Translations under genes and position numbers: made by a program | Assembly (NCBI GenBank): GCA_013822725.1 | Contig: PNKX01000020.1 | Span: forward strand, 1 to 64,000 | DNA from: Pirellula sp. | GTDB lineage: Bacteria; Planctomycetota; Planctomycetia; Pirellulales; Lacipirellulaceae | Direction of reading: 5' to 3' | DNA: 64,000 nucleotides | Part shown: positions 35,896 through 43,888 of the stretch, one piece after another | Layout: each line of letters begins with the position of its first letter | How positions within the stretch are numbered: position 1 is the first letter of the stretch | The notes under the pieces: generated by a model | What the model was told of the DNA's origin: nothing | Database searches by the model: none | Seen by the model: only the letters and a program-made list of their open reading frames with translations

Positions 35896-36294
35896 AGTCA
35901 ATCCTCCTTAAAAAGGTCTAGGCGACGCGTCTCTCGTCAACTTTGAAGAGAAGTTTCTCGTCGTCGCCTTCCAAAGAACACGTGTCGCCCGTCCAGGGCG
36001 ACAAGTCGTATCGCGCTCGTCATCGAGCATGGCCGCGTCTGCGATCCGAATAACTTTGGTTACCCGATCTGTTAACCAATGCATCCCAACTAAATACAGC
36101 GTTTACAAATGGTTGACAACGCCACGTCCATGTCTTCGTGGTATTTGTACGCATGATTTGTTTTTCTGCAACACTTTTTTGTGGATTTTCGGCGCGAAGC
36201 GCGTTATGGAGACCGCGCGAAGAGCGTTCAGCGCGACCTCGATACGCATGATTCGCGCGCGCATCGCGAGTGATTCAGCGCGCTTGGCGACGCT
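35896..36294. other. Intergenic leader region of the H1-like gene
   Basis: No protein is supported. On the minus strand, TTGTCA and TATTTA (36091-36118) have a 17-base spacer and could be the H1-like gene's promoter. A hairpin, TGTCGCCC with GGGCGACA, lies at 35983-36003 in the putative leader. From about 36180 the sequence is unusually rich in GCGC words, continuing into the SGNH gene. Confidence 0.4.
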
Positions 36295-37119
36295 TCAATA
36301 AATCGAAATCGTCGTGCCGTCGACGGCGCGCAGCGACGGCTGTTCAGCGCGCCGCGCGAGACCAAAATGCGCGCACTCGAGCGGTCTCAAACGACGGTAG
36401 CGCAGCATCATGGCGGCGCTCGGTCTCGCGAGCGTCGCGACGTCGCCCGCGCCGCTGATCGCGCCCAACATGCGACGCCAGATCTCGCCCGCCGAGTTCA
36501 GCTTCGGGTGGATCGGATCGAGGCCATACCAGGCACTTTCCCCGGAAAATACGGGGGTTTTTCGCGTCGCGGCAACCGCGGCCAGTCGTTCGCTTAACCC
36601 CTCGGCGCGATGCAGCATCTCGTCTCGCGAGAGCTTGCAATTCGGAAAGAGGACCTCGCGAAACGTCTGATAGCGCGCCCAGCCGACGCGCCGCAGCGAC
36701 TCGATCGGCACGTTGTTGAGGACGACGCGCGCGTCGTGCGTCGCGAGTCGATCGAGCGTGCGTTCGACCCATTCAACGATCTTCTCGACAGGCGCTTCGT
36801 AAGCCAAATCATTCCCCACATCGGCGACGATCGCGACCGTCGGCAACGGTCGCGCGCGGTTCAATGCGGGCCATAATCCGCTCGCTAAAATTCCTGGAAA
36901 TTTTTTTCCAAAAAATTTGGAATGCAGCCCATACGACCTCCCAAAACCCTTTGCGACATGAAGCTCGATTGGATGCGCGAACATCGCGCGCAACGATTCG
37001 ACGATCGTCGGAAACATGATTGAGAGGTTACTCGCGCCGAGTAACACCACGCGTTGTTGCGGTTCGCGAGTCTCAATCTGAGATGCAACGCGGGCTGCGG
37101 ATGACGAAGGATCACTCAT
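36295..37119 (-). CDS. SGNH-hydrolase-fold protein
   Basis: A 274-residue protein without a signal peptide. SGNH-like landmarks: VVLLGASNLS (block I with Ser replaced in position by the A-S-N context), GFGRSYGLHS, VADVGNDLAYE (block III-like Asn) and WYGLDPIHPKLNSAGE (catalytic Asp/His block). It probably acts on an ester, but the nucleophile assignment is not certain because block I is not the standard GDS. Base usage is unlike its neighbours: many GCGC words on one hand and an A/T-rich run around 36885-36925 on the other. This suggests separate ancestry. Confidence 0.75.
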   Translation of the reverse strand: MSDPSSSAARVASQIETREPQQRVVLLGASNLSIMFPTIVESLRAMFAHPIELHVAKGFGRSYGLHSKFFGKKFPGILASGLWPALNRARPLPTVAIVADVGNDLAYEAPVEKIVEWVERTLDRLATHDARVVLNNVPIESLRRVGWARYQTFREVLFPNCKLSRDEMLHRAEGLSERLAAVAATRKTPVFSGESAWYGLDPIHPKLNSAGEIWRRMLGAISGAGDVATLARPSAAMMLRYRRLRPLECAHFGLARRAEQPSLRAVDGTTISIY

Positions 37120-37217
37120 CTCAACATGTCAATCAACGTGCGTGCGGATACATGAATGTGAGTTAGTGACGCGCAACCGCATGAATACGGCATGACTCTG
37201 GTCCGCGCAGCCACGAT

Positions 37218-38054
37218 TTACCAACGATTCGACTGATAGGCCTGTAATGTTTGGTAATTAGAGTAAGCCAGGTAACCAAACATGATGGCCGTATAGAGGC
37301 TCTGCCAAACCACAGCGCCCACGATAGCCATCAGAATCGCGACGATGGCGGAGATCTGCAGCGACAGAACGATCCCGTTGCGAGGATTCTTCAACGTTAG
37401 CAGTTCACGCGAGACTCTCCCGCCATCGAGGGGGTAGATCGGCAGCAGATTGATGATTCCCCACGCAATGTTGACGAACAGCGCGTCGAAAACGATCGAA
37501 TTGGCCAACGGCGTGGGGAGTTGCTCCCAAATCACCCAGAGGCGATAGAGTGCGAAGCCGCTGGGATCGGGAATCGCAACATCGGGGCGCTCGGCCCATT
37601 GAATCGCCGTTTGGTGACCGGCCAAGCTCATCGCCGCCATCAACACGCCTGCGAGCAGAAACCCAGCGATCGGCCCCGCGAGCGAGATAATGATCTGGCT
37701 GTAAGAGCTGCGATCACAATCGTCGCATGAGGCCAACCCGCCGAGTCCGTAGAGCGTGATCCACGGATGGCCGCCGTAACGCCGCTGCATCACCGCGTGC
37801 CCCAACTCATGCACCAAGATAGAAACGAAGACGACGCCGACCCACGTGAGCAGTTCCGCCGGAGCCGTACCCTCGCCCCCGGAGCGGAGCCCCATGATGC
37901 CGGTCACCAACCAGAAGAAAGGATGCACACGCACCGGAAAACCGAACACGCGGAAGCGGAGGTCCCCCTGACTTGGCGGCGGTTCGGTGAGAAACATATA
38001 AAGTGGATTCGCCAACGCTGACCAAAGATTGCAGAACGCTACGCTCCCCATCAT
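37218..38054 (-). CDS. M50/site-2-type membrane zinc protease family
   Basis: A 278-residue polytopic protein. The zinc motif HELGH sits in a TM helix (FVSILVHELGHAV), and the second motif is NLLPIYPLDGGR, whose Asp is the third ligand. The order matches small site-2 protease relatives (SpoIVFB/rhomboid-like class without CBS or PDZ). These enzymes cut within or near the membrane; the substrate is unknown. The start is one of two adjacent ATGs next to an R2 repeat; the longer frame translates the repeat and is rejected. It follows lpxB on the same strand. Confidence 0.85.
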   Translation of the reverse strand: MMGSVAFCNLWSALANPLYMFLTEPPPSQGDLRFRVFGFPVRVHPFFWLVTGIMGLRSGGEGTAPAELLTWVGVVFVSILVHELGHAVMQRRYGGHPWITLYGLGGLASCDDCDRSSYSQIIISLAGPIAGFLLAGVLMAAMSLAGHQTAIQWAERPDVAIPDPSGFALYRLWVIWEQLPTPLANSIVFDALFVNIAWGIINLLPIYPLDGGRVSRELLTLKNPRNGIVLSLQISAIVAILMAIVGAVVWQSLYTAIMFGYLAYSNYQTLQAYQSNRW

Positions 38055-38060
38055 AACCGA

Positions 38061-38188
38061 CCCATTTAGCCGCGGGGCTCGCCCCGTGTGCCACTGGCAT
38101 CTTGCCAGTGGGCAGTGGGTACTCGCTCGGCACTTCTCACTGGCAGGATGCCAGTGGCACCCCGCCGCGAGCGGCGGGGCTAAATGGG
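38061..38188. repeat. Composite R2 palindrome with a nested CCACTGGCA hairpin
   Basis: The outer arms are CCCATTTAGCCGCGGGGC and GCGGGGCTAAATGGG. Inside are GTGCCACTGGCATCTTGCC and an inverted GGCAGGATGCCAGTGGCAC. It is the longest copy and looks like one element inserted in another, between lpxB and the protease. Confidence 0.85.
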
Positions 38189-38193
38189 CGTGT

Positions 38194-39459
38194 TCAGGAC
38201 GCGTGGCGTATGGGCGCTTCAGCACGTCGTGATTTCGTGTGCGGGGCCGGTACGCTCGACGCTGCGTCGCCCTTCGACTCCAACACGTTCGTGATATACG
38301 CCGCCGCCCGCTCCGACGCACCGCCGCCGGCGTGCTGATCGCGTAACCGCCGCAAAGCCGCCACGCGACGCCACCGGGCGTCGGCGTCGGTGAGCCATTC
38401 GATGCAATGCCCAGCGAGGTCCGCCGACTTGTCGGTTCGCGTCAAATACTCCGGCAACAGGGCATGCGCGTCGGCTGGATCGTTCTTGTCGTAGATGTGT
38501 GCTGGCCGCGGGGTCGCGATTTCCTGCGCCGTGAGCAAATTCACCAACGTGATGTAACGCACTCGTCGGTAGCGGTTCTGAATGAGAAACCCAAAGCGTG
38601 AGATTTGATACAGGATGACGCTAGGCTTGGCATGGTAGAGGAGTTCCAACGACACCGAACCCGAACAGGCCATGCAGCAATCGGCGGCATGAATCAACTC
38701 GGGCGTGCGGTCGACATAGACCTCGGCGGCGACGCCCATCTGAGCGATCAGTTGCCGAATCATCGCCGCTTGCGATTCCTTGAACGCCGCGACGGCAAAC
38801 CGCACTTCCGGAATCTGGCGAGCGATCAGCTGAGCCGCTTGCAGGAACGAGCGCGTGTTGAGTTCAACTTCCTGCGTGCGTGAACCAGGCAAGATCGTCA
38901 CGAGCGGCTGATTGCTCTTCTCTAGTTTTGCGACAAACTCCTGATCAAGCGTCCGATTGCGCAGCTCATCGAAGTAAGGGTGGCCGACGTACGTGGCGTT
39001 GCAGCCCCGCTCTCGGAACCATTGTTCTTCGAACGGCAGTTTGCACAGCACATGATCGACGAACCGCTGCATCTTCTTCACGCGATGGCTCGCCCACGCC
39101 CACACCTGCGGCGTGCCGTAATAGATCACCGGGATGCCGCGGGCCTTCGCGCGGCGGGCGATCCACCAATTGAAGCCGGGGTAGTCGATCATCACCACCG
39201 CGTCGGGCCGCTCGTCGCGGAAGTAGCGGTCTGCTTGAATCAGTAGGCCGATGAACTTGTGAAGATTCACCAACACGCGGGCGATCCACATAACCGCCAG
39301 CTGCGTGAGGTCGGCGTGCAATCGGCAACCGGCCGCCGCCATCCGCGGACCGCCATAGCCGACGAACTCCCAATCGCTGTGCCGCCGTTGAAACGCGCGA
39401 ATGAGATTGGCGCCATGCAGGTCACCGCTCGGTTCGCCAACGGAGAAGAAGATTTTCAC
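38194..39459 (-). CDS. lpxB: Lipid-A-disaccharide synthase
   Basis: A 421-residue GT19 glycosyltransferase that joins UDP-2,3-diacylglucosamine and lipid X in lipid A synthesis. Family motifs: FFSVGEPSGDLHGANLI at the N-terminus, ADAVVMIDYPGFNWWIA, YYGTPQVWAWASHRVKKM, LPFEEQWFRERG, VTILPGSRTQEVE, and CMACSGSVSLELLYHAKPSV. Length is slightly above the ~380 usual because of a ~35-residue C-terminal tail rich in Ala/Ser. Its presence shows that this organism makes lipid A. The next gene on the strand is an M50 protease beyond a repeat. Confidence 0.94.
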   Translation of the reverse strand: MKIFFSVGEPSGDLHGANLIRAFQRRHSDWEFVGYGGPRMAAAGCRLHADLTQLAVMWIARVLVNLHKFIGLLIQADRYFRDERPDAVVMIDYPGFNWWIARRAKARGIPVIYYGTPQVWAWASHRVKKMQRFVDHVLCKLPFEEQWFRERGCNATYVGHPYFDELRNRTLDQEFVAKLEKSNQPLVTILPGSRTQEVELNTRSFLQAAQLIARQIPEVRFAVAAFKESQAAMIRQLIAQMGVAAEVYVDRTPELIHAADCCMACSGSVSLELLYHAKPSVILYQISRFGFLIQNRYRRVRYITLVNLLTAQEIATPRPAHIYDKNDPADAHALLPEYLTRTDKSADLAGHCIEWLTDADARWRRVAALRRLRDQHAGGGASERAAAYITNVLESKGDAASSVPAPHTKSRRAEAPIRHAS

Positions 39460-39579
39460 GCCACGGCTCCCATAGGCCCTATCGAAACACGGGGGCGGAA
39501 GTATGGCAAAATGCGTCGACTGGCGAAAGCTCGAATTGGGTGAGCTATCGGCTGCCGGCTAACAGCCGGCGGTCCCAAC

Positions 39580-39616
39580 AAAAAAACAGGGCGCCTCCTG
39601 CGTAGGAGACGCCCTG
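39580..39616 (-). terminator. Terminator of the Cys-rich repeat gene
   Basis: On the minus strand, CAGGGCGTCTCCT and AGGAGGCGCCCTG form a 13-position stem with one mismatch and a four-base loop, followed by seven T. It lies 45 bases after the stop of the Cys-rich gene. Confidence 0.85.
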
Positions 39617-39660
39617 TCGAGTTTAGGTGGTATCGCGTTGTGGGCCGTGAGGCGCGTCAA

Positions 39661-40116
39661 CTACGCGACCAGGGAGCCTTCCTTATCGCCCTTCTTGCAC
39701 TTGTCGGCGAGGAGTTCCTTTTCGCAATCGCCATCCTTTTCGCAATCTTCGTCGGCCAGCAGTTCTTCTTCCTTGTCGCAATCGCCGTCTTTTTCGCAAC
39801 AATCATCGGCGAGCAGCGCTTCCTTCTCACAATCGCCGTCCTTCTCACATTCCTCGTCGGCGAGCAATTGGTCCTTGTCACCCTTCTTGCACTTGTCGGC
39901 AACGAGTTCCTTTTCGCAGTCGCCGTCCTTTTCGCATTCTTCGTCGGCCAGCAGATCCTTCTTCTCGCAATCGTCGTCCTTTTCGCATTCCTCGTCGGCG
40001 ACGAGCGACACGGCGTCCTTGTCCTTCTTCTTACAATCTTTGTCGGCCGCGACGGCGACGGTGCAGAACGCGACTAGCGACAGCAGGCCAAGGCCAATCC
40101 ACCATGGGCTCTTCAT
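39661..40116 (-). CDS. Exported Cys/Asp/Glu/Lys-rich tandem-repeat protein
   Basis: A 151-residue protein with a signal peptide (MKSPWWIGLGLLSLVAFCTV, cleavage after AVAA). The whole mature part is repeats. Five units of the type ADEECEKDGDCEKELL each carry a C-x5-C pair, interspersed with two or three shorter units (ADKCKKGDKDQLL). It has no hydrophobic core, so it is probably extended, disulfide-linked or metal-binding; these are guesses. The ATG has AGGAGC upstream and a strong terminator follows, so it looks like a real, separately expressed gene. No known family is recognised. Confidence 0.82.
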   Translation of the reverse strand: MKSPWWIGLGLLSLVAFCTVAVAADKDCKKKDKDAVSLVADEECEKDDDCEKKDLLADEECEKDGDCEKELVADKCKKGDKDQLLADEECEKDGDCEKEALLADDCCEKDGDCDKEEELLADEDCEKDGDCEKELLADKCKKGDKEGSLVA

Positions 40117-40538
40117 AACGATTCTTGCTCCTGTGAAAGTTTCGGAGAATAAACGCCGCCGTGGCGAAACTATCCGATTCAGATGAAACCGCCAGCGGTC
40201 CGGCAGGTTTCGCGGGTTCCTCGCATTCTTCACGGCTAGCGATAGCCGGGTCAAGGAACTTTTCGGACTATCCCCCCTGGATTCGTCGCAAACCCTTACG
40301 TGGATTGCGAAAAGTTTCCGGCAGCATCGATTATTTCGCTAGCCGGCAGGGCGACGAACCGGCTGGCAGCGCCGTTGCGGGAACTCGCAGATGACGGCGT
40401 CGAAAGAACCGCCATCCCGCCACGGCCATTTAGCCCCGCCGCTGGCGGCGGGTTCGCGGGCTCCGCCCGCGGCTAAATGGGCGGTGTGGGATGGCGAGTC
40501 GCCACCACTGCATTCACCTACTCACCTACTCACCCAAC
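40117..40538. other. 422-base gap containing an R2 palindrome
   Basis: An R2 copy (CCATTTAGCCCCGCCGCTGG to GCGGCTAAATGGGCGG) spans about 40425-40482. Left of it, GAACTTTTCGGA and GCGAAAAGTTTCCGG form an imperfect inverted pair (about 40255-40320) that may belong to the Cys-rich gene's upstream region. No gene is seen. Confidence 0.6.
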
Positions 40539-41969
40539 TCATTCCCCACGCAAATACTCCGACTTCTCGAACTTCGTCCCCGGCTTCACGCGCTTCGCCA
40601 CTTCCTCAGCGTCGAGCGCGAACAGCGGGCTGATCTCCACATGCACCCCCGGCGCCACTTCAGCGCCCGCCGCTTCGAGCCAGCGGCGATGCTGGTTGAG
40701 TAAAAACTGGTGGACATACTCCGGCGTATCCTTCGGCGCGCCAGAAGCATTCTTGAGCGGCGCGAACGCCTCCTCTTCCGCATACTCGATCACGATCGGC
40801 CGCTCCGCATGCGGCAGCAGATCGAAGATGAACCGCTCGAACTTCAGGGCATTCGGTTCACTCGGGCTGACCACTTTCCCGTCGTCGCCGAGATACTCCG
40901 CCTTCTTGCGCGCGACGTGAAACGGCAACGTGTCTTTCAGCTTGAGCGAACGCTCCAGAAACGCCACGTCGAAGACGTGAATCGCCACGCTGCCGGCCCA
41001 GAACACAAGTTCGCCGTCAGCGTCGCGCTTCTCGGCGACATCATCAGGAAAATCGCTGTACTCGATGACGCTCACCCGGTCATTGATCATCACGAAGTTA
41101 CCGAGCCGCTCTTGCGGCGATTCCTTCGCGATGGCGAGCGACGTCAGCTCCGACTTCGCGAGGATGTGAAACCCGATCAACTCCGCATCGCAGATCGGCG
41201 CCAGCGGGTTATCGACCTGGAAGTAAAACAGGTGTTTGATCCCGCGGCGCCGCATGTCGTCGAACGCCCCGCTCGCGCCAAGCGCCGCCACCGTCCCGCC
41301 GTGGCCGTCGGGGCTGAGGAAAATCGAATCCTTCGCTTCCAGCAGCACCTGCCCCGTCTTCGCGTCGACCGCCGGCATCGTCCCCTGGCAGAAGACGAAC
41401 AAGTCGTTCTTGTTCAGTCCGAGGTGCGCGTTCGCGCCGAGGAAGTCGAGCGTGTCGTCGTGCGTCACGGGACTCGTCATCATGTAGAGCGGGATCGACT
41501 TCCCATGCCGCGCGCCAATCGCCCGAATCTTCTCGACGTGGATCTGCGCGAGCGTCGCCTTCGACAGCGGACCGATCGGGTACATCCCCTTCGGCTTCTC
41601 GAACCCCAGCCGACTCCCCTGCCCTCCCGCGACGAGGATGACGCCGACCTCGCCCTTCTCGAGCGCAGCCACTCCCGCGCGGCGAGCGGCGTCGACCGTG
41701 ATATTCAATGGATTAGCCGCGCCCGGCTTCCGCTCATGCAACCGTACCGCCGGCGGGGGGGACGCCTGCCGCGCCAGTTCCGCCCAGTCGGGTTGGTCGA
41801 TCTCATCGCGAAACAACGAATCGAGCAGGTCGAAGTCGATCGACATGATCTGCCGCGCCAGCTGCTGTTGGCCCGCGGCGTCGAGTTCTTCCCAGAACTT
41901 CAGCACGTGCAGCTGGTTGTGCGGCCGCAGCCGCGACTCAAGTTCTGCCTTGTTGATCGTCGCCGTCAT
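40539..41969 (-). CDS. Eukaryote-type UDP-sugar (UDP-GlcNAc) pyrophosphorylase
   Basis: A 476-residue enzyme of the UDPGP/UAP1 family rather than the bacterial GlmU type. Motifs: LVAGGQGSRLGFEKPKGMYP for UTP binding, MTSPVTHDDTLDFL, FCQGTMPAVD, SPDGHGGTVAALGASG, FYFQVDNPLAPICD, and a Lys-containing KFERFIFDLLPHAE. It makes UDP-GlcNAc or a related UDP-sugar from UTP. The ATG begins MTATINKAELESRL. A 36-residue membrane microprotein is encoded six bases upstream on the same strand. No glmU is present in the window for comparison. Confidence 0.92.
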   Translation of the reverse strand: MTATINKAELESRLRPHNQLHVLKFWEELDAAGQQQLARQIMSIDFDLLDSLFRDEIDQPDWAELARQASPPPAVRLHERKPGAANPLNITVDAARRAGVAALEKGEVGVILVAGGQGSRLGFEKPKGMYPIGPLSKATLAQIHVEKIRAIGARHGKSIPLYMMTSPVTHDDTLDFLGANAHLGLNKNDLFVFCQGTMPAVDAKTGQVLLEAKDSIFLSPDGHGGTVAALGASGAFDDMRRRGIKHLFYFQVDNPLAPICDAELIGFHILAKSELTSLAIAKESPQERLGNFVMINDRVSVIEYSDFPDDVAEKRDADGELVFWAGSVAIHVFDVAFLERSLKLKDTLPFHVARKKAEYLGDDGKVVSPSEPNALKFERFIFDLLPHAERPIVIEYAEEEAFAPLKNASGAPKDTPEYVHQFLLNQHRRWLEAAGAEVAPGVHVEISPLFALDAEEVAKRVKPGTKFEKSEYLRGE

Positions 41970-41975
41970 ATCGAA

Positions 41976-42086
41976 TTATTCGCCTCGCACCCAGCGGTAA
42001 GCCAGCCAGCACAACACGGGAAACCCGATGAAGATGATGCCGTAGGTAAACAGCGTGGTCCAAAAGTGTCGCGGCCAACGGGCCAT
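41976..42086 (-). CDS. 36-residue single-pass membrane microprotein
   Basis: A short frame reading MARWPRHFWTTLFTYGIIF followed by a hydrophobic stretch and the basic end YRWVRGE. It has a single predicted TM helix with a positive N-terminus, so an N-in orientation is likely. It stops six bases before the pyrophosphorylase start, as expected of a translationally coupled operon partner. No family is recognised. Its hydrophobic, Trp/Arg-flanked shape argues for a real gene, but only conservation would prove it. Confidence 0.55.
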   Translation of the reverse strand: MARWPRHFWTTLFTYGIIFIGFPVLCWLAYRWVRGE

Positions 42087-42248
42087 GGTCGGATCGTTTC
42101 AGCAGAAGTCGTTGCGGAAAAGCAGGCCGCGCGGCCGCAGCAGCCGATTATCCGCAGCGGGAGCAGACTGGCTAGGGTGTCGTGTTGGGGACGCCGTTTG
42201 CCCCTGTCACCCCGAGGTACTCCGAGGGGTCCGGCTAGATTCCTCGAC

Positions 42249-42340
42249 GGGTGGCACGCCCTGCAGGTACTCCGAAAGGGCGTGGCGAACCCGCATTAGC
42301 CGCAGACACGCCCATCGGAGTACCTCTGAGCGCGCCACCC
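42249..42340. repeat. R1 palindrome, diverged copy 3
   Basis: GGGTGGCACGCCCTGCAGGT starts and GAGCGCGCCACCC ends the element, with GTACTCCG and CGGAGTAC inside. Just left, ACCCCGAGGTACTCCGAGG (42212-42230) is a half copy of the mlaD-mlaF repeat. The gap 42087-42458 before metK holds nothing else; no SAM riboswitch fold was recognised. Confidence 0.85.
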
Positions 42341-42458
42341 CTTCCAGCCAGTTGCCGCCTCGCGCACCTGGGGGCTATACTGCCGGGTCCGCAGAGTTCC
42401 CGCGGCCCGCCTTACTACAAACGCTCAATCTACTTACTGATACCTGGAGACGACGTTC

Positions 42459-43631
42459 GTGGCATCCGGAAAATACCTGTTCACTAGCGAAGCCGTCAGC
42501 ATGGGGCATCCCGACAAGCTGGCCGACCAGATTTCCGACGGCGTGCTCGACGCCCTCTTCGCCCAAGATCCCTATAGCCGCGTCGCCTGCGAGACGATGG
42601 TCACCACCGGCATGGTCGTCATCGCCGGCGAGATCACCACCAAGGCATACGTGGACATGCAGAAGGTCGTCCGCGAGGTGATTCGCGACGTTGGCTACAC
42701 CGACTCGCCGATGGGCCTGAGCGCCGACCACTGCTCGGTCCTCGTCGCTATCGACGAGCAGAGCGCCGACATCGCGATGGGCGTCAACGACGACGCCTCG
42801 AAGGGCAAAGACATCGGCGCCGGCGACCAAGGCCTGATGTTCGGCTACGCCTGCAGCGACACCCCCGAGCTGATGCCGCTGCCAATCGCGCTGTCGCACC
42901 GCATCATGAACCGCCTGACCGCCGCTCGGAAGAATGGCGAGGTCGACTGGCTCCGTCCCGATAGCAAGAGCCAGGTCACGGTCGAGTACGACGGCAACAC
43001 GCCCGTCCGCATCGACACCGTGGTCGTCTCGACCCAACACAGCGAAGACGTCTCGAACGAAGCGATTCGCAAGTTCGTCATCGAAACCATCATCAAGCCG
43101 GAACTGCCTGCCAATCTGGCGACCGGCGAGATCAAGTACCACATCAACCCGACCGGTCGCTTCGTCGTCGGCGGACCGCACGGCGACTGCGGCCTCACCG
43201 GCCGGAAGATCATCGTCGACACCTACGGCGGCTGGGGTCGTCACGGCGGCGGCGCCTTCAGCGGCAAGGATCCGACCAAGGTCGATCGCAGCGCCGCCTA
43301 CATGGCCCGCTACGTCGCGAAGAACATCGTCGCCTCGGGTCTAGCCGAGCGTTGCGAAGTGCAGCTTGCCTACGCCATCGGCGTCACCGACCCGGTGAGC
43401 GTCTACGTCGACACCGAAGGCACCGGCAAGATCGAAGACTCGAAGATCTGCGACATCGTGAAGAAGCTCTTCCCTCTGTCGCCGTCGGGCATCATCAAGC
43501 ACCTCGACCTGCGTCGCCCGATCTTCCGCAAGACGGCCGCCGGCGGCCACTTTGGCCGTAACGAGCCGGAGTTCACGTGGGAGAAGACCGACATGGCCGC
43601 GAAGATCAAGGCTGAAGCTGACAAGCTGTAA
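42459..43631 (+). CDS. metK: S-adenosylmethionine synthetase
   Basis: A 390-residue enzyme that makes SAM from ATP and methionine. Conserved motifs: [43 protein letters not shown] (the GAGDQG loop), [45 protein letters not shown] in segments, and DLRRPIF near the end. It starts at a GTG about ten bases after GGAG; no in-frame ATG precedes the conserved start. A strong terminator follows, so it is a single-gene unit. Length is normal. Confidence 0.96.
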   Translation: MASGKYLFTSEAVSMGHPDKLADQISDGVLDALFAQDPYSRVACETMVTTGMVVIAGEITTKAYVDMQKVVREVIRDVGYTDSPMGLSADHCSVLVAIDEQSADIAMGVNDDASKGKDIGAGDQGLMFGYACSDTPELMPLPIALSHRIMNRLTAARKNGEVDWLRPDSKSQVTVEYDGNTPVRIDTVVVSTQHSEDVSNEAIRKFVIETIIKPELPANLATGEIKYHINPTGRFVVGGPHGDCGLTGRKIIVDTYGGWGRHGGGAFSGKDPTKVDRSAAYMARYVAKNIVASGLAERCEVQLAYAIGVTDPVSVYVDTEGTGKIEDSKICDIVKKLFPLSPSGIIKHLDLRRPIFRKTAAGGHFGRNEPEFTWEKTDMAAKIKAEADKL

Positions 43632-43669
43632 GCGTTCGCCGCCGTCGTTTAACTTAGAAGCACAAGCGA

Positions 43670-43705
43670 ATAGCCCCGACCTAACTAGGTCGGGGCTATT
43701 TTTTT
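43670..43705 (+). terminator. metK terminator
   Basis: ATAGCCCCGACCTA (43670-43683) pairs perfectly with TAGGTCGGGGCTAT (43686-43699), with AC at the apex, and leads into a run of T. Confidence 0.92.
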
Positions 43706-43754
43706 GCGCCGTTTTTTTGCGCTGCATTCGTGTGGAGCGTCAACTCGCACTTCT

Positions 43755-43780
43755 GGACTGGTCGCTTAAGCGACCAGTCC
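43755..43780. repeat. 26-base perfect palindrome (GGACTGGTCGC)
   Basis: GGACTGGTCGCTT and AAGCGACCAGTCC are exact complements with no loop. A near-identical sequence (ACTGGCCGCTTCAGCGGCC) is inside cysS at 46790. Confidence 0.85.
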
Positions 43781-43888
43781 GAACCCGCACGAGACTCTGA
43801 TCACTTCGACTCCGCCCACGCATCGCCCTTTACGCAACTTTCCAAACCGACTTGGTTCTCCGGCGCCTCATCGTGTATCGTACCGGTC

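Noticed and set aside
36029-36301. A 90-codon plus-strand frame between the H1-like and SGNH genes
   Set aside because: The composition is mixed, there is no signal or domain, and it overlaps the SGNH gene end and the likely H1 leader.
40710-42299. A 529-codon open frame opposite the UDP-sugar pyrophosphorylase
   Set aside because: Same reason: Arg/His-rich antisense translation with no motif, overlapping a clearly real gene.
42087-42458. Possible SAM riboswitch before metK
   Set aside because: The gap is taken up by R1 and related repeats. I could not find a SAM-I, SAM-II or SAM-IV type core.
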